NCBI RefSeq assembly: GCF_030272615.1
Contig: NC_081406.1
Location: 463,536,072 to 463,600,071 of the forward strand
Source of the DNA: Cryptomeria japonica
Taxonomy: Eukaryota; Streptophyta; Pinopsida; Cupressales; Cupressaceae
DNA length: 64,000 nt
Direction: 5' to 3'
Shown: positions 12,271 to 23,273 of the stretch, one piece after another
Position numbering within the stretch: the stretch's first letter is position 1
Layout of the letters: each line of letters begins with the position of its first letter
Notes under the pieces: generated by a model
The model's input: only the letters and a program-made list of their open reading frames with translations
Told to the model about the DNA's origin: nothing
The model's database searches: none
Made by a program: the position numbers and the translations under genes

Positions 12271-13392
12271 ATGGTGAGTAATGTTGAGTTAGCCAAGAAG
12301 GTCAAAGAACAAGAAGAAGAAAATAGAGCACTCATAGAAAGGTTGGATCAACTAGCTATGAAGTTAGCTGAAGTAGAAGTCAAAATTGAAGAAGTCCATG
12401 ATAAGGTTGGAGATCAGGGTAAAATGGTGGCCATGGAAGATGAGGTCCCCATACCTGACCATGTTATTAAGGAAGAACAATTCTTGAAGGCTTTGAGAGC
12501 TATGAGTGGTAGAACCTTAGAGGGAGTGGCTCTTTTCAGTGGAAAGATGGATCCAGATGCTTTTATAGAATGGATCGAAGTTCTAGAAAACCATTTTGAA
12601 TGTGATGGAATAACTGAAGCACAAAAGGTTAAGGTAGCAAAATCAAGGTTCAGAGGGGCAGCCTTAACTTGGTGGAAGTTCATCCAAGAGGAAAGGATGA
12701 AAGAAGGTAAGAAACCAACAGCCACCTGGAAAGCAATGGTAGCCAAAATAAAAGAAACCTACCATCCTGAAGACTATGAAGTCCAACTTCATAGGAAAAG
12801 ACAAAATTTGAGACAAAAAGACTTAGATGTTAGTAGTTACACCAAGGAGTTTCAAAAATAGTGCATGAGGTCTAGGGTAGTAGAGGATGAGATTATAAAA
12901 GTTGCAAGGTACTTGAATGGATTGAGATGGAACATCCAGCAAGAGATGAGTTTGCTACGCCCACAAAGAGTACATAAGTGTTATCAACTAGCACTTAAAG
13001 TGGAAGAGAAAAGTAGGAGGAAGAAAGAACAAAGCAATAGATGAAGAGGTAGGGGAAGAGATGGTAGAGGCCATAGAGGTAGTTTTGGGGGAAGGAGCAT
13101 AGGTCAACGATCCTAGGGAGAGTCTAAACTTATAGAGAAACGTGGGGATTCTCAGAGCAAACCAACTATAGGGGTAGGGGATCGAGCAACCCGAGTAGGG
13201 GTAGATCTAATGGACCAGGGAGAGGGTCCTACTTCTCCACCATGAAGTATTATAACTATAAAAAGTTAGGCCACCCTGCCTATAGATGCCTAGAGAAGCC
13301 TAGTTCATCTTATAGTGGTGAGAAGAGGGTAAACTATATTCAAGAAGATGGAGGTAATACCAAAAATTCAGCATTAAACCTAGCTTCTTAAG
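12271..13392 (+). pseudogene. gag: gypsy gag
   Basis: Starts at ATG 12271, the first after the primer-binding site. The first 60 residues form a Lys/Glu-rich coiled coil. Residues of about 90-190 carry the Retrotrans_gag signature: PDAFIEWIEVLENHFECDGI, then VAKSRFRGAALTWWKFIQ and YEVQLHRKRQNLRQ. TAG at 12859 cuts the frame, but the following text (VARYLNGLRW) continues the same domain. The nucleocapsid knuckle near 13250-13300 reads YYNYKKLGHPAYRC; both N-terminal Cys of CX2CX4HX4C are Tyr (TGT to TAT), so metal binding is lost. Confidence 0.88.
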
Positions 13393-13925
13393 ATGGTGAG
13401 AGTTTAATGATTAAGAGAGTGTTAATGAAGAAGCCACATAGTAAAGAGGTCTCATAGAGAAGAGCATTGTTCAGGATTAAGTGTAAAATCATTGGAAAGG
13501 TGTTTAAGGTGATCATAGATTCGGGATCCACAGATAACATCACATCATACGAAGCAGTAAGTAAATTGAAACTACCTAGGATACAACACAAGGAGCCATA
13601 CAAGGTCACATGGTTAAATAAGGGACAACATGTGTTAGTAAATGAGCAAGCCTGGGTACATTTCAACATAGGTGGATACACAGATAGGATTCTATGTGAC
13701 ATCCTTCCTATGGATTTTTGCCACCTACTATTGGGTAGACCATGGTAGTTTGACAAGAAACCACAACATGATGGGGAAAGAAACTCCTACTCATTTCAGA
13801 AAGATGAAGTAACCTATCAGATTCAATCCCTCAATGAAGAAGGAGAGAGCAGCAGCAACAAAGTTCCTAACATCTTGTTAGTGGATGAGAAAGAATTCAT
13901 AAAAACACTAGAAGAAGGTGAATGA
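13393..13925 (+). pseudogene. pol: gypsy aspartic protease
   Basis: Retropepsin-like domain. Within 13467-13748 the motif VIIDSGSTDNITS contains the catalytic Asp-Ser-Gly triad, and LLLGRPW marks the C-terminal flap-side motif usual for gypsy proteases. The domain is about 90 residues as expected. TAG at 13746 follows RPW (relatives continue QFDR or similar), and TGA at 13923 separates this block from reverse transcriptase in the same frame. The motif residues are intact although the polyprotein is not. Confidence 0.87.
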
Positions 13926-15310
13926 GTGGGATTTGCACTCATAGTGAAACCCAAGGAAGAAAAGATAGAAAAGAAAGTTGAGATACCATATGAGGTGCAA
14001 CAGATCCTTGATAACTTCAAAACAATAATTAGTGATGGTACACCTGCAGCCTTACCACCTCCTAGAGCCATAAGCCATCAGATTGATTTCATACCTGGAG
14101 CCTCTTTACCCAATAAGGCAGCCTATAAGATGACCCCTGAACAAAATGAAGAGGTAGCAAGACAAATACAAGAACTCTTAGACCAAGGGCTGATTAGGAA
14201 GAATATTAGTCCTTGTGCAGTACCTACAGTGTTGGCACCTAAGAAGGGTGGAACATGGAGACTTTGCACATATTCTAGAGCCATAAACAAGATCACCATC
14301 AGATACAGATTTCCCATACCCGAGATAGAGAATTTGATGTATTACTTGGGGGTGCACAGTATTTCAGTAAGATTGACTTGAAGAGTGGTTACCATCAGAT
14401 AAGAATCAAAGAGGGCGATGGATGGAAGACAACTTTCAAAATGAATAAGGGTCTCTATGAGTGGCTTGTCATGCCATTTGGACTCTCTAATGCTCCCAAC
14501 ACATTCATGAGACTCATGAATGAAGTTTTACATGATTTCATTGGCAAGTTTGTTGTTGTGTATTTAGATGATATTCTTATTTTCACTAAAACTAAGGAAA
14601 AGCATCTAAATCATTTAGCTATTATTTTGAGTAAGTTCTCTGATGAACAACTAACCATTAATCTAGAGAAGTGTGATTTTATGAAGAAAGAATTGGTCTA
14701 TCTTGGTTTTGTTCTATCCGGAGGCAATCTGAAAATGGATCAATCTAAAGTTGCAGCAATAACCAGTTGGCCAACTCCCAAAACAACTAGTGATGTCAAA
14801 AGCTTTCATGGTTTAGCACAATTTTATAGGAAATTCATCAGGGGATTCAGTGAGATTTGTGCCCCTATGTTAGACACAATCAAAGGGGGTGTAAAGGTAA
14901 AGTTTCAATGGATGGATGCAGCCAATAAAGGGTTTGAATTATTGAAAATTAAAGTAGCTTCTCAACCTGTGCTCATTTTACCTAGTTTTGATAAGCTGTT
15001 TATTATTGAATGTGATGCTAGCAATATTGTTGTAGGAGCTATTTTAAGTCAGGACAATAGACCAGTTGCATTCTTTAGTGAGAAGTTGAATGATGCCAAG
15101 AAAAATTACTCTTCCTATGATTTAAAACTTTATGCATTAGTACAAGCACTTAGGAAATGGAGATATTATCTTCTTCCTAAAGAATTTGTTGTATACATAG
15201 ATAATCAGGCATTAAGTTTCTTGAACTCACAGGACAAACTGAATCATAGGCATAAGAAGGGTCAGTTGAATAAAGTAGAATATGCTTTGAGTAGGAGGTT
15301 GTTAACTCTT
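13926..15310 (+). pseudogene. pol: gypsy reverse transcriptase and RNase H
   Basis: RVT_1 and RNase H of the polyprotein, in two overlapping frames (13926-14381 and from 14378; a single frameshift at about 14370-14380). Motifs in order: RKNISPCAVPTVLAPKKGGT, RFPIPEIENL, then in the new frame SGYHQIRIKEGDGWKTTF, MPFGLSNAPNTFM, and VVVYLDDILIFTK with the catalytic Asp pair at 14567-14572. VYLGFVLSGGNLKMD is the thumb region. RNase H follows with IIECDASNIVVGAILSQ, SSYDLKLYALVQALRKWRYY and VYIDNQALSFL. This is the best preserved part; the frame from 14378 stays open for 463 codons. Confidence 0.93.
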
Positions 15311-16560
15311 CATGAGATTCAAGTACATAGCATTGGTATTCATAGTTTTAAAGATATGTATCCTACTGATGATGATTTTGCTGAAGCTTATACAGTTTGT
15401 CAAGATTTTGAGAATCATTTCCATGGTGCATATGCTGCTTTCACTTTGCAGGATGGTTTGTTATTCAGGGGTGGACATTTATGTGTGCCAAAAGGTTCTA
15501 TGAGAGAGAACCTCATTCAGGAGAAGCATAATGGGTTCTTAAGTGGGCATTTTGGTCTCAACAAGACCTTAGAGTTGGTTCAAAGGTTCTATTATTGGCC
15601 TAAGATGCAGAGGGACATCAGGAGGTATGTTGAGCAGTGTTTGGTATGTCAGAAAGAAAAAGGTAATTCCTCCAGTGCTAGTTTATATCAGCCTCTTCCC
15701 ATTCCACATAGGCCTTGGGATTGCATTAGTATGGATTTTGTGGTAGGATTACCTAGAACTCAAGCATGATTTGATAGCATCTTTGTAGTAGTTGACTGAT
15801 TTAGCAAAATGGCTCATTTTATTCCTTGTAAGACAACATATGATGCAATTCATATTGCTTACTTGTTTTTCAAAGAAGTTGTTAGAATACATGGTTTGCC
15901 TACTACCATTGTTTCAAATAGAGATGTGAAATTTCTTGGTCATTTCTGGAAAACATTATGTAAGAGACTGGGTACTAATCTCTCTTTTGGTTTAGCTTAT
16001 CATCCACAAACTCATGGCCAAATTGAGGTTGTGAACAGGTCTCTTGGAAACTTGCTTAGGTGTTTGACAAAGGAATATGGACAAAGTTGGGATCAACTCA
16101 TTCCTCAAGAAGAATATGCCTACAATGATAGTGTCAACTAGCCTATAGGTAAAAGCCCTTTTGAAGTTGTTTATGGTATGCATCCAAGGGGTATAATGGA
16201 TTTGAGGGATATAACTAACTTGCAGCCTAAGAGTGGAACAACAGATGACATGGCTCAATCCATGAAGGAGGTACATGAGCAAGTAAGAAAGGCTCTTTAG
16301 GATACCTCCCAAAATGTCAAGGAAAGAGTGGATGCTACAAAAAAAGATGTTTAGTTTTCTATAAGAGAATATGTGATGGTTCATTTGAACAAGGAAAGTC
16401 TGCAAAAAAGAGTTCCAAGCAAACTTCAGATGAGGAGAATAGGACCTTGCATAATCTTGGCTAAGTATGGGTCTAATGCTTACAAAGTTGATTTGCCTAC
16501 TGATATTTCTTTGTCTCCCATTTTTAATGTTATAGATTTGATTGCTTTCAAGGGGAAGCC
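15311..16560 (+). pseudogene. pol: gypsy integrase
   Basis: Zinc-binding HHCC domain: HFGLNKTLELVQRFYYWPKM and CLVCQKEKG (15550-15660). The core follows: PWDCISMDFVVGLPRTQA (first Asp), TGA at 15767, IFVVVD-TGA-FSKMAHFIPC, then FKEVVRIHGLPTTIVSNRD (second Asp) and HPQTHGQIEVVNRSLGNLLR (catalytic Glu). TAG at 16139 interrupts NDSVN-PIGKSPFEVVYG. Reading resumes to the GPCIILAKYGSNAYKVDLP block, the conserved C-terminal integrase region of chromoviruses. The frame is shared from 14378 to 16810, so the breaks are stops rather than frameshifts. Confidence 0.9.
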
Positions 16561-16810
16561 ACCCATGGAGATTCAAAGAGTTTCAGATGTTACACACTCC
16601 CTTTCTAATCTTTCTTTTTCTCCTCTCTCTTTTCCTCAAGCAGAACAGGTTCTAGACTCCAGGGTTATCAAGAAGACAAGGAATCACACCTATATGGAGC
16701 ACCTAGTCAAATGGAAGGATAAGCCTCTCTTAGAGGCCACATGGATACATGAAGCTGACTTTCAAAAAGCTAGAATACCTTCTTCTTTTCTGCCTCAAGG
16801 AGTCACATGA
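16561..16810 (+). pseudogene. pol: C-terminal chromodomain of gypsy integrase
   Basis: The final 60-70 residues read VLDSRVIKKTRNHTYMEHLV, then KWKDKPLLEATWIHEADFQ. This is the chromodomain-like tail of plant chromoviruses (usual form YLVKWKG...EATWE), which in active relatives guides integration to marked chromatin. One aromatic cage position looks changed (His before Leu-Val where Tyr is usual). TGA at 16808-16810 is the natural end and lies only 10 bp before the polypurine tract. Confidence 0.82.
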
Positions 16811-16820
16811 CTTCTTTGTC

Positions 16821-16832
16821 TTTGGGGGAGTA
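16821..16832 (+). promoter_or_regulatory. Polypurine tract of gypsy element
   Basis: TTTGGGGGAGTA abuts the 3' LTR start TGGTGCAGGAGC. Confidence 0.85.
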
Positions 16833-18957
16833 TGGTGCAGGAGCACCTAGTTGAGTAAAAACTCTGCTTTTTGAGTCTTTCATGCTTTCATGTTTGTAAT
16901 GTCTTGTGCTAGGTTTATGATGTTTTTTTAGGTTGTTGTGTGTCTTTTCTAGTGGTTTTGATCTCATTTTCTACTCAAGAGGTCAAGTTTTACCTTTCAA
17001 GACTTGAGTTGAGAATTTTGGCAAAAATATGTAAAATTGCCTAAAAGGTCTCAAAATGCTTTCCAAAGCATTGAAACATGTTTAATAAGTTTGTTTAAGC
17101 ATTTCTTATGTTTTTAGATGAGTTTATGAGGTTTGGTTGTCAAAGATGTCCTATTGTGCAACAAAAGTTGCTTGCCTAGTTGAAAAGTTGTCATTTTTGA
17201 AGTCAAAAATGTGAAAAAACAATTATTCAACAATATGTCCATATAGGACATCTTAACTAAGTCACAAAACCTTTAAATAGGCCACCCTATTCCTTTTATA
17301 GGGTTGGAAGATGTGAAACAAAGTCATTTTTTTCAATAAAAGGAGTGCATTTTCTGGTTTTCATGGCAATTTGAACTTGTTTTGAGTAACAGTCTGTACT
17401 GTAGCATATTTTGTCAGTACTGTACCTTCTAGGAAGTGTTCCTAGTGGTTATAAAATTCTCTCCAAGTAATCTTTACATTGGTTTTCCATTTCCAAGTTG
17501 ATTAGATAAAATTTCTTCCATTTTGTGTGCTCACTGCCCTATCAAGGGTTTGGGGTCTAAAAATGTAGCAACTTGACTAATATAGGCCTGGGCTCCCACC
17601 AAATGGATTTGGTCAAGTTGGTATGCATGCATATAATGTACATAAGTTCCTCTTCTTCCATGATTGTGATGGAAAAGATGAGTTTGAGCACTTATTAGGC
17701 AAGTTGTCTAACTTGGCTAGTAATCTTCCTTTATGCTCAAAATTTAGATTCTAAGCATCAAGTGTTGAAACAAACATGGACAGAGGTTTGCACCTATCCT
17801 AGAATATTTTTGAATGGATTGGATCACCAAACTTTATCCATTTTTGCATTATAAAGTGTCACTTTTTGTAAAGGGCGGCAAACTCGCTATTTTGGGAAAT
17901 ATATTGGTTTTTGGCACCAAGATTGTCTTTGAAAACTTCTATGCATGAAGAATTCACCATACTTGTTCAAGGTAGAGTTAAATTGTTGTTCAAAGGTTTA
18001 TATATGCTTTGGTGTAGGCATTTTAGAAGTTCTAACCGTGCAGAGATAACAACGGAAAGACAGAAAAATAGTGAAAATGACTATTTTTGTCAACTTTTAC
18101 AACTAGTGTGCCAAGCGTTTGGAAAAATGACAAGTGGAAAGTGTTTGAACAGTGATCTCCAAGGTGTGGCAAAGCCCAATGGTCAGTTTTAGGCCTTTTT
18201 TGTGAAGGAGAAGTGTATTTAATAAAGCAATCTTGAAACCCCTCTTGAAACCCTACAAAAGTGCCATAAATAGTGGAGAGTCCTCATTTTGCATTGATAG
18301 AGGCATAAACCATGAAAATATATTATCTTATACCTCTAAAAAATCAACCAAGATAATTTTGTTGGAGGAATTGCCCATCGTTGGGTTGGGTGAACAAAAA
18401 AGTGCCAATTAGCCCTCCATAGGCTACTAGCCTTTTGGGCCTATTTCCAAAAAATGCTTAACCCAATTTTAATAAGGTTAAGGAGACTTGCTAAGTTAGT
18501 TGAAAGTCATTTGAAAACTAAATAAGAACCATTGAAAATCCTTTGTAGCAGGATAAACTCCATTGTTGACTTAATCCAAGCATTGGTGGGTTTGAGTAAC
18601 CTAGAGCAAGGCAAGGTTGAACCTTCAAACCATGAATAAAACTATGAGTAGCCCTTAAACCTCCTTCTTGGGACATTGAAGGAGGTCAATTTATAGTCAG
18701 GGGATAGCAAGGGTGAGTAGGAGTATGTTTGGGAGTGGAGTGACTAGTTTAGCAAGGTAATGAGAGCTTGAGTAAGGAAGGAATGACAACACAATGGGTG
18801 ATTGGTTGAGGGGTGTATGAGGTGTTGGGAAACTAGAAATCAAAAATTGAAATCACAACCAGAAGGAGGAATTAAAAACTTTGTCCTCGAGGACCATTTG
18901 AGGTTGTTTAAACCATTTAAGAACCATTGAGTAGCTTCTATCACAATCTCCCTATCA
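16833..18957 (+). repeat. 3' LTR of gypsy element
   Basis: 2125 bp; aligns with 10084-12216 with many substitutions and small indels. Short open frames in it (17911-18192) are chance. Confidence 0.92.
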
Positions 18958-18962
18958 TAGAT

Positions 18963-19944
18963 TCTATCATGTTTTCTTAGAAGATTGGTTTCTGGTTCCG
19001 GTAAGGGTTTTATTGGCTGATTTTTTGGTGGAGATCTTTGATAAATTGAATAAGTGGTGTTCATGTAGCTTCTAGTGGAGTTTGAGGATGTTGTTGGTGA
19101 TCTTGTTTGAGACTTGGCGGTTGGAGATCATTACTAGAGCGTGTGGACCTATACTGGGTCTCAATTGATCTACGTTATGGATCGACTTTAATGTAACATG
19201 TGGATAGGACCTATTGATGTATTTCCAAAATGTCTTATGTGTTGATAATTTTTATTTTGTCTAAGGTGGACATGGTTTATAATTATGTAATTGGTTTATT
19301 GTCTGGTAGCCATTTTGATTGTTTATGGTCGAGGGTTTATATATATAGATGTAAGATCTCATTGTAGATCATCATGGTTATTGTTAGAGGTCATGCTCAA
19401 GGAATGTAATGTGCAAATAATATAATATCATTCAGGTAGAGGAGTTTGTCGATCATTGGAGATCAAATTGGCTTTATATAAGAAGATTTAGTCATCCGGT
19501 ATTGAGTTTAACTGGAATTGTACTCAGGCATAGGAGATTCTATCTTTTGCAGTTCAACACTTCTCTGGATTGTAGTCTGGATTTATATATAGTCAGTGAG
19601 ACTCTTTTTGTGATGAGTAGTGTGCTCTAGGTTGTTGACCTTTCTGCAAGTGTAGGCCCCTTAATTGTAATTCACATACTTACTACAAAATTATTATCTA
19701 ACTGTGGGTAGGATTCCGACCGTGGTTTTTCCCTTTACCGGGTTTTCCACGTACAAATCTTGGTGTTATGTGGATGGTATTTAATTTGTGATTATTATTT
19801 GTGCTTAATTGGTGTATCTGCTATTCCGGTATTAATGTTTTGGGTTTTGGTATTAAAGTTTAAATTTCTAATGGTTTTGGTAATCTGTGACAACTGATTC
19901 ACCCCCCCTCTTAGTTGTCTTCTGGTTATTTGAACTGTCTAACA
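18963..19944 (+). repeat. 3' LTR of copia element, right fragment
   Basis: Resumes the copia LTR after the gypsy TSD, aligning with 4258-5239, and ends CTAACA followed by AAAG. It keeps the tract GATTCACCCCCCCTC near its end. Confidence 0.9.
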
Positions 19945-20460
19945 AAAGAATACATTTTCTCTTCTAGTTTCCTATTGTGTTCATGTGTTGTATGAATTTC
20001 AAATGCTTAGAGTGTTCTAAACTTGTCTATTCTTAATGATTATGTGTATGATTTGATGGGTTGGATTTGCAACAAATGAATTAAATTTATGAAGAAATAC
20101 TGCAACATAGGATGAACTAGTGTGAGGTCGAGTTAAGGTTTTATTTCTTTAGTTGAATGTTTATGCAAGGCATTTATGTTCAAATATCTTCACGGGATTG
20201 AAACCTAAATCTAGTCCTACCACTTAACCATGAGTCATTGGCTATTTCTCTAGAGTGTGGGAACCTGTTGATTTGAGTACCAACACTCAGTTTATTTAAG
20301 ATGAATAAAAGATATCATTTTTTGTTCTGATCTCCTTTTGTTGTCCATTTGTTATATGAGTTTCATATGCTTACAACATTTTCAACTTGTCTTTTCAAAT
20401 GAAAATGTATGCATGTTGGTGGGTTTCATTTGAAGAAAATGAACAAAATTTTGTCAATAA
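19945..20460 (+). repeat. Tandem repeat of about 350 bp, split by the copia insertion
   Basis: The segment starting AATACATTTTCTCTTC (19949) and the segment starting near 20302 (GAATAAAAGATATCATTTTT) align over about 130 bp with the same order of blocks, including TTTCAAATGCTTA versus TTTCATATGCTTA. The first unit begins on the other side of the copia element at about 4022 (AAGATCAATAAAG), matching AAGATGAATAAAAG of the second. This is probably part of an old LTR. Confidence 0.6.
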
Positions 20461-22671
20461 CATAATGTGTATGAATAAATGTAGCATAATGTGTATGAGT
20501 TAATTGATCATTCTATTGATAAATTGAATTGTTTTAACACTTAATTGTTGTTGCAATATCAATTGTATAAGAAAATGATTATTAATTCTATATTTAATTA
20601 ACTTTTCCTTCTTTGTGTATGAGTTTAACATTCCTTTGTCTGAAACCCAATATCCTCTCAAGAAGAAGTCTTGGTCTTATGGATTCATACATGTAACATC
20701 TGACCTTTTCAATGAGTTTTGTTATGGTTACAATGAATGTACTTTGCAAGTCAGTGGGCATTCAAATTTTTAAGAATAGGGCATCCTCATTTTAATCAAT
20801 TAATATGCATTAGTAATGGCATTGTATCACATTAATAAAATCTTATTTCAAGGATATATCAATATCACATCGAGTTTGTTAACGAAATTACACTTCATCA
20901 AAATTTTCATTATAACATGTTGTAAAGGAAAGATAGAAAGAAATAATATAACATGTCATGTTATTGTGATTTATGTAATTTAACATACTGTGTTAGTGTA
21001 ATGTATGTAATATAGCATATTGTTATACAATATAGGGACTAGTGGTGTGGTCTGTATATTGATATTATTTTTGATATACATGGAGTGATTTTTAAATTCT
21101 TATTAATAATACAGGATACATTGAAGTTTGACATGTAGGTTGTACATGCAAGAAAATAAAATAAAAATGGAAGAATCTCACTTTAAATAAATATTCATTC
21201 ACAAAAACTATAGGAGAATACAAAAAATATAAATTTTGTCCACGAAAATATACCATCATGTCCCTCTGTAAACATAAATGTCAATGGTTTTATTAAAAAC
21301 CATAGTCATACAACCAAGAAATATAATACAATTTTATGGGAGAGACCTCCTCTATGATGATAATCTTCTTTCAATCCTTGCAAACCTCATCGGTGGGCGG
21401 GAACTATTATGTCCCATGAAGAGGTGCGTATAATCCAGATTCACTAGATTGGTGGAAAAAAGGGCATTGGCGGCAACAACGTCATCATCTGGGTGTGGTA
21501 GTCAAACTGACCCCCTCCACAGATTTGAATCTCGGCTGATGGTGCACATTATGTGCACCCTCAGGAGAGCCACGAACTAGTTGACAAAGGGTCTGAAAAT
21601 AGGCCATAGCACCCTATATATTTCGATCTATCTCCAAATATGGAATGGAAAAGAAGAGGTCTATCATATGGACAATACAATATGTCTGGCCATTTTCATT
21701 TCTATGTACGTCAACCCGCCATAGAATACTAAGGCGAGCACGCATCCTCAGTCATGCAGCCTTTTGGCTGCACTCTTCCATATGTCGGTGTAACCGACAC
21801 ATTCATTCAACAAGAGCGCTTGTTATTTAACAATGGATTCAATAAATGCAAAAAATATTCCTACAATAAGTGTGTGAGTTATTTAACTAAACCATTCAAT
21901 AATTTTAAGATATATTCATACAATAAGAGTCTTACTTATTTAACCATAGCATTTAATAAATGTGATACATAAAGATGTAATACTGAAAAATAAAGTGGTT
22001 GAATCAAAATTACAACCTCCTCATGTTGTCACTGGTGTACATGGTTGGCATTTCTTTCTAGACGGTGAACAAATATCTAAAAGGCACATGCTGAGAAAGA
22101 TATAGTGTGTAACAACATTGGGGACAATAATACAAAGCATTACAACAATATTACAACAAACAAATCTAGTCCATATTACTAAACATGTTGAGAGATAAAA
22201 AGCTAAACATGGAGTTAAGAAAAATGTAGTACGAAGGTAATGACAGACACATGGTTTAAAATATGATACAGATAAAATAGCGATCACCACCTCCCACATA
22301 AAGAGAAACAAAAAAGTTTCATGGTCAAAGAAACATAATGTGACGTGTTATTCATTGCAAAAAAATGTATCGCATGACCTCTATAGCACATCTTAGCTAT
22401 TGACACGAATATGAAAATGTCATGTAGTTATCTATAGATATGGAAGGTATACATAAACAACGTATATCCAAATTTGAAGCAATAATACCAATGTTTTGTT
22501 AGCGAGGGATATTTTTTGATGCTTGTTCAGATTGAGCAAAGTCAAAAGCCAATCGTTGGCAAGGACTCCTCTACCTAGATGTTGAGGGTGTAGTGACATT
22601 GTCATGCCTATCTGTGGTTGACTTTCACCAACTGTGAGACAGAACTACTAAGTAAGCACGTGCACCATTGA
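20461..22671. other. AT-rich intergenic DNA, no gene recognised
   Basis: No domain is visible on either strand. Around 20930-21030 there are repeated ACATGT/ATGTAAT words. Around 21320-21800 the minus strand has longer coding-like stretches, but they do not form a protein I recognise; they could be remains of an older gene or transposon linked to the transposase pseudogene to the right. Confidence 0.4.
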
Positions 22672-22995
22672 CATGTTTGGAAACCACTTAAACATGACAC
22701 ACTTGTGTACCAACCTGTATTGACCATTTTGTCTTAAACATGGCAGATTATTGACCATTTTGTCTTTAACATAGCAGATTATTGAACTTTTTCATCTTAA
22801 ACATGGCAGATTATTGACCATTTTATGTTTAACATGCCAGATTATTGACCATTTTTGTATTAAACATGGTACATTATTGACCTTTTTCATCTTCAACATG
22901 GCATATTATTGACCATTTTGTCTTACACGTGGAATATTATTGACATGTTTGGAAACCACTTAAACGTGACACAGTTGTGAACCAACCTGTATTAG
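22672..22995. repeat. Tandem array of ~33-bp units between two direct repeats
   Basis: About seven units built around TTATTGACCATTTTGTCTT and AAACATGGCAGA run from 22718 to 22946. The array is flanked by two near-identical ~50-bp copies starting GACATGTTTGGAAACCACTT (22672 and 22942) and ending CCAACCTGTATT. The array therefore lies inside a 270-bp direct duplication. Confidence 0.8.
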
Positions 22996-23273
22996 ATACT
23001 ACAACAGAACCTATGGAAAGGACGTGCGGTTCTAGTGCTTCATCGAATAACCTCTTTCCCTTCCGCCTCCTAGTAGTCTCCAAGGAAAACTCAAAGGCGT
23101 CGGGGTGCATAACATCATCAAAGATCTTAGTGTTTGTATTCTACCTAGGTTGCCTCTAAATTCGACCACGATCCCTACTTGCACTGAACCAAGGCCGCAT
23201 TCAAATGGTGCTTGTAGTGACTAGATCAATATGGGGACTGAAATCAAATGACATTGCACCTGAATTTTCAAGA

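Larger units (their letters stand above)
10084..18957 (+). mobile_element. Ty3/gypsy chromodomain retrotransposon inserted in the copia 3' LTR
   Basis: 8.9-kb element with about 2.1-kb LTRs (TGGTGC...CTATCA), a perfect tRNA-Met primer-binding site, gag, protease, reverse transcriptase, RNase H, integrase and a C-terminal chromodomain, then a GGGGGAG polypurine tract. Flanking 5-mers are CAGAT (10079-10083) and TAGAT (18958-18962), a TSD with one mismatch. Removing the element plus one TSD restores alignment of the interrupted copia LTR with its partner. By eye, the first 350 bp of the two LTRs are about 92% identical, so it is not recent. Stops and frameshifts disable it. Confidence 0.92.
4036..19944 (+). 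mobile_element. Ty1/copia retrotransposon, Sirevirus-like, decayed, with nested gypsy insertion
   Basis: Complete but decayed copia element. The LTRs start TGTTAG/TGTTGG and end CTAACA. A degenerate tRNA-Met primer-binding site follows the 5' LTR, and a polypurine tract AAAGGGGGAGAT precedes the 3' LTR. Coding order is gag, protease, integrase, reverse transcriptase, RNase H, the copia order. AAAG flanks both sides (4032-4035 and 19945-19948), a probable 4-5 bp TSD. Several AGGGGGAG tracts before the 3' LTR and the CACCCCCCT stretch near each LTR end are features known from Sireviruses. Without the 8.9-kb gypsy insertion it would be about 7.0 kb. Many stops and frameshifts make it inactive. 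Confidence 0.9.

Noticed and set aside
15992-16576. 194-codon minus-strand frame in the gypsy integrase
   Set aside because: Shadow of the integrase coding strand, which carries clear motifs.
21645-21972. Short plus-strand frames near 21.7 kb
   Set aside because: No domain; the minus strand looks slightly more coding-like but no family could be named.
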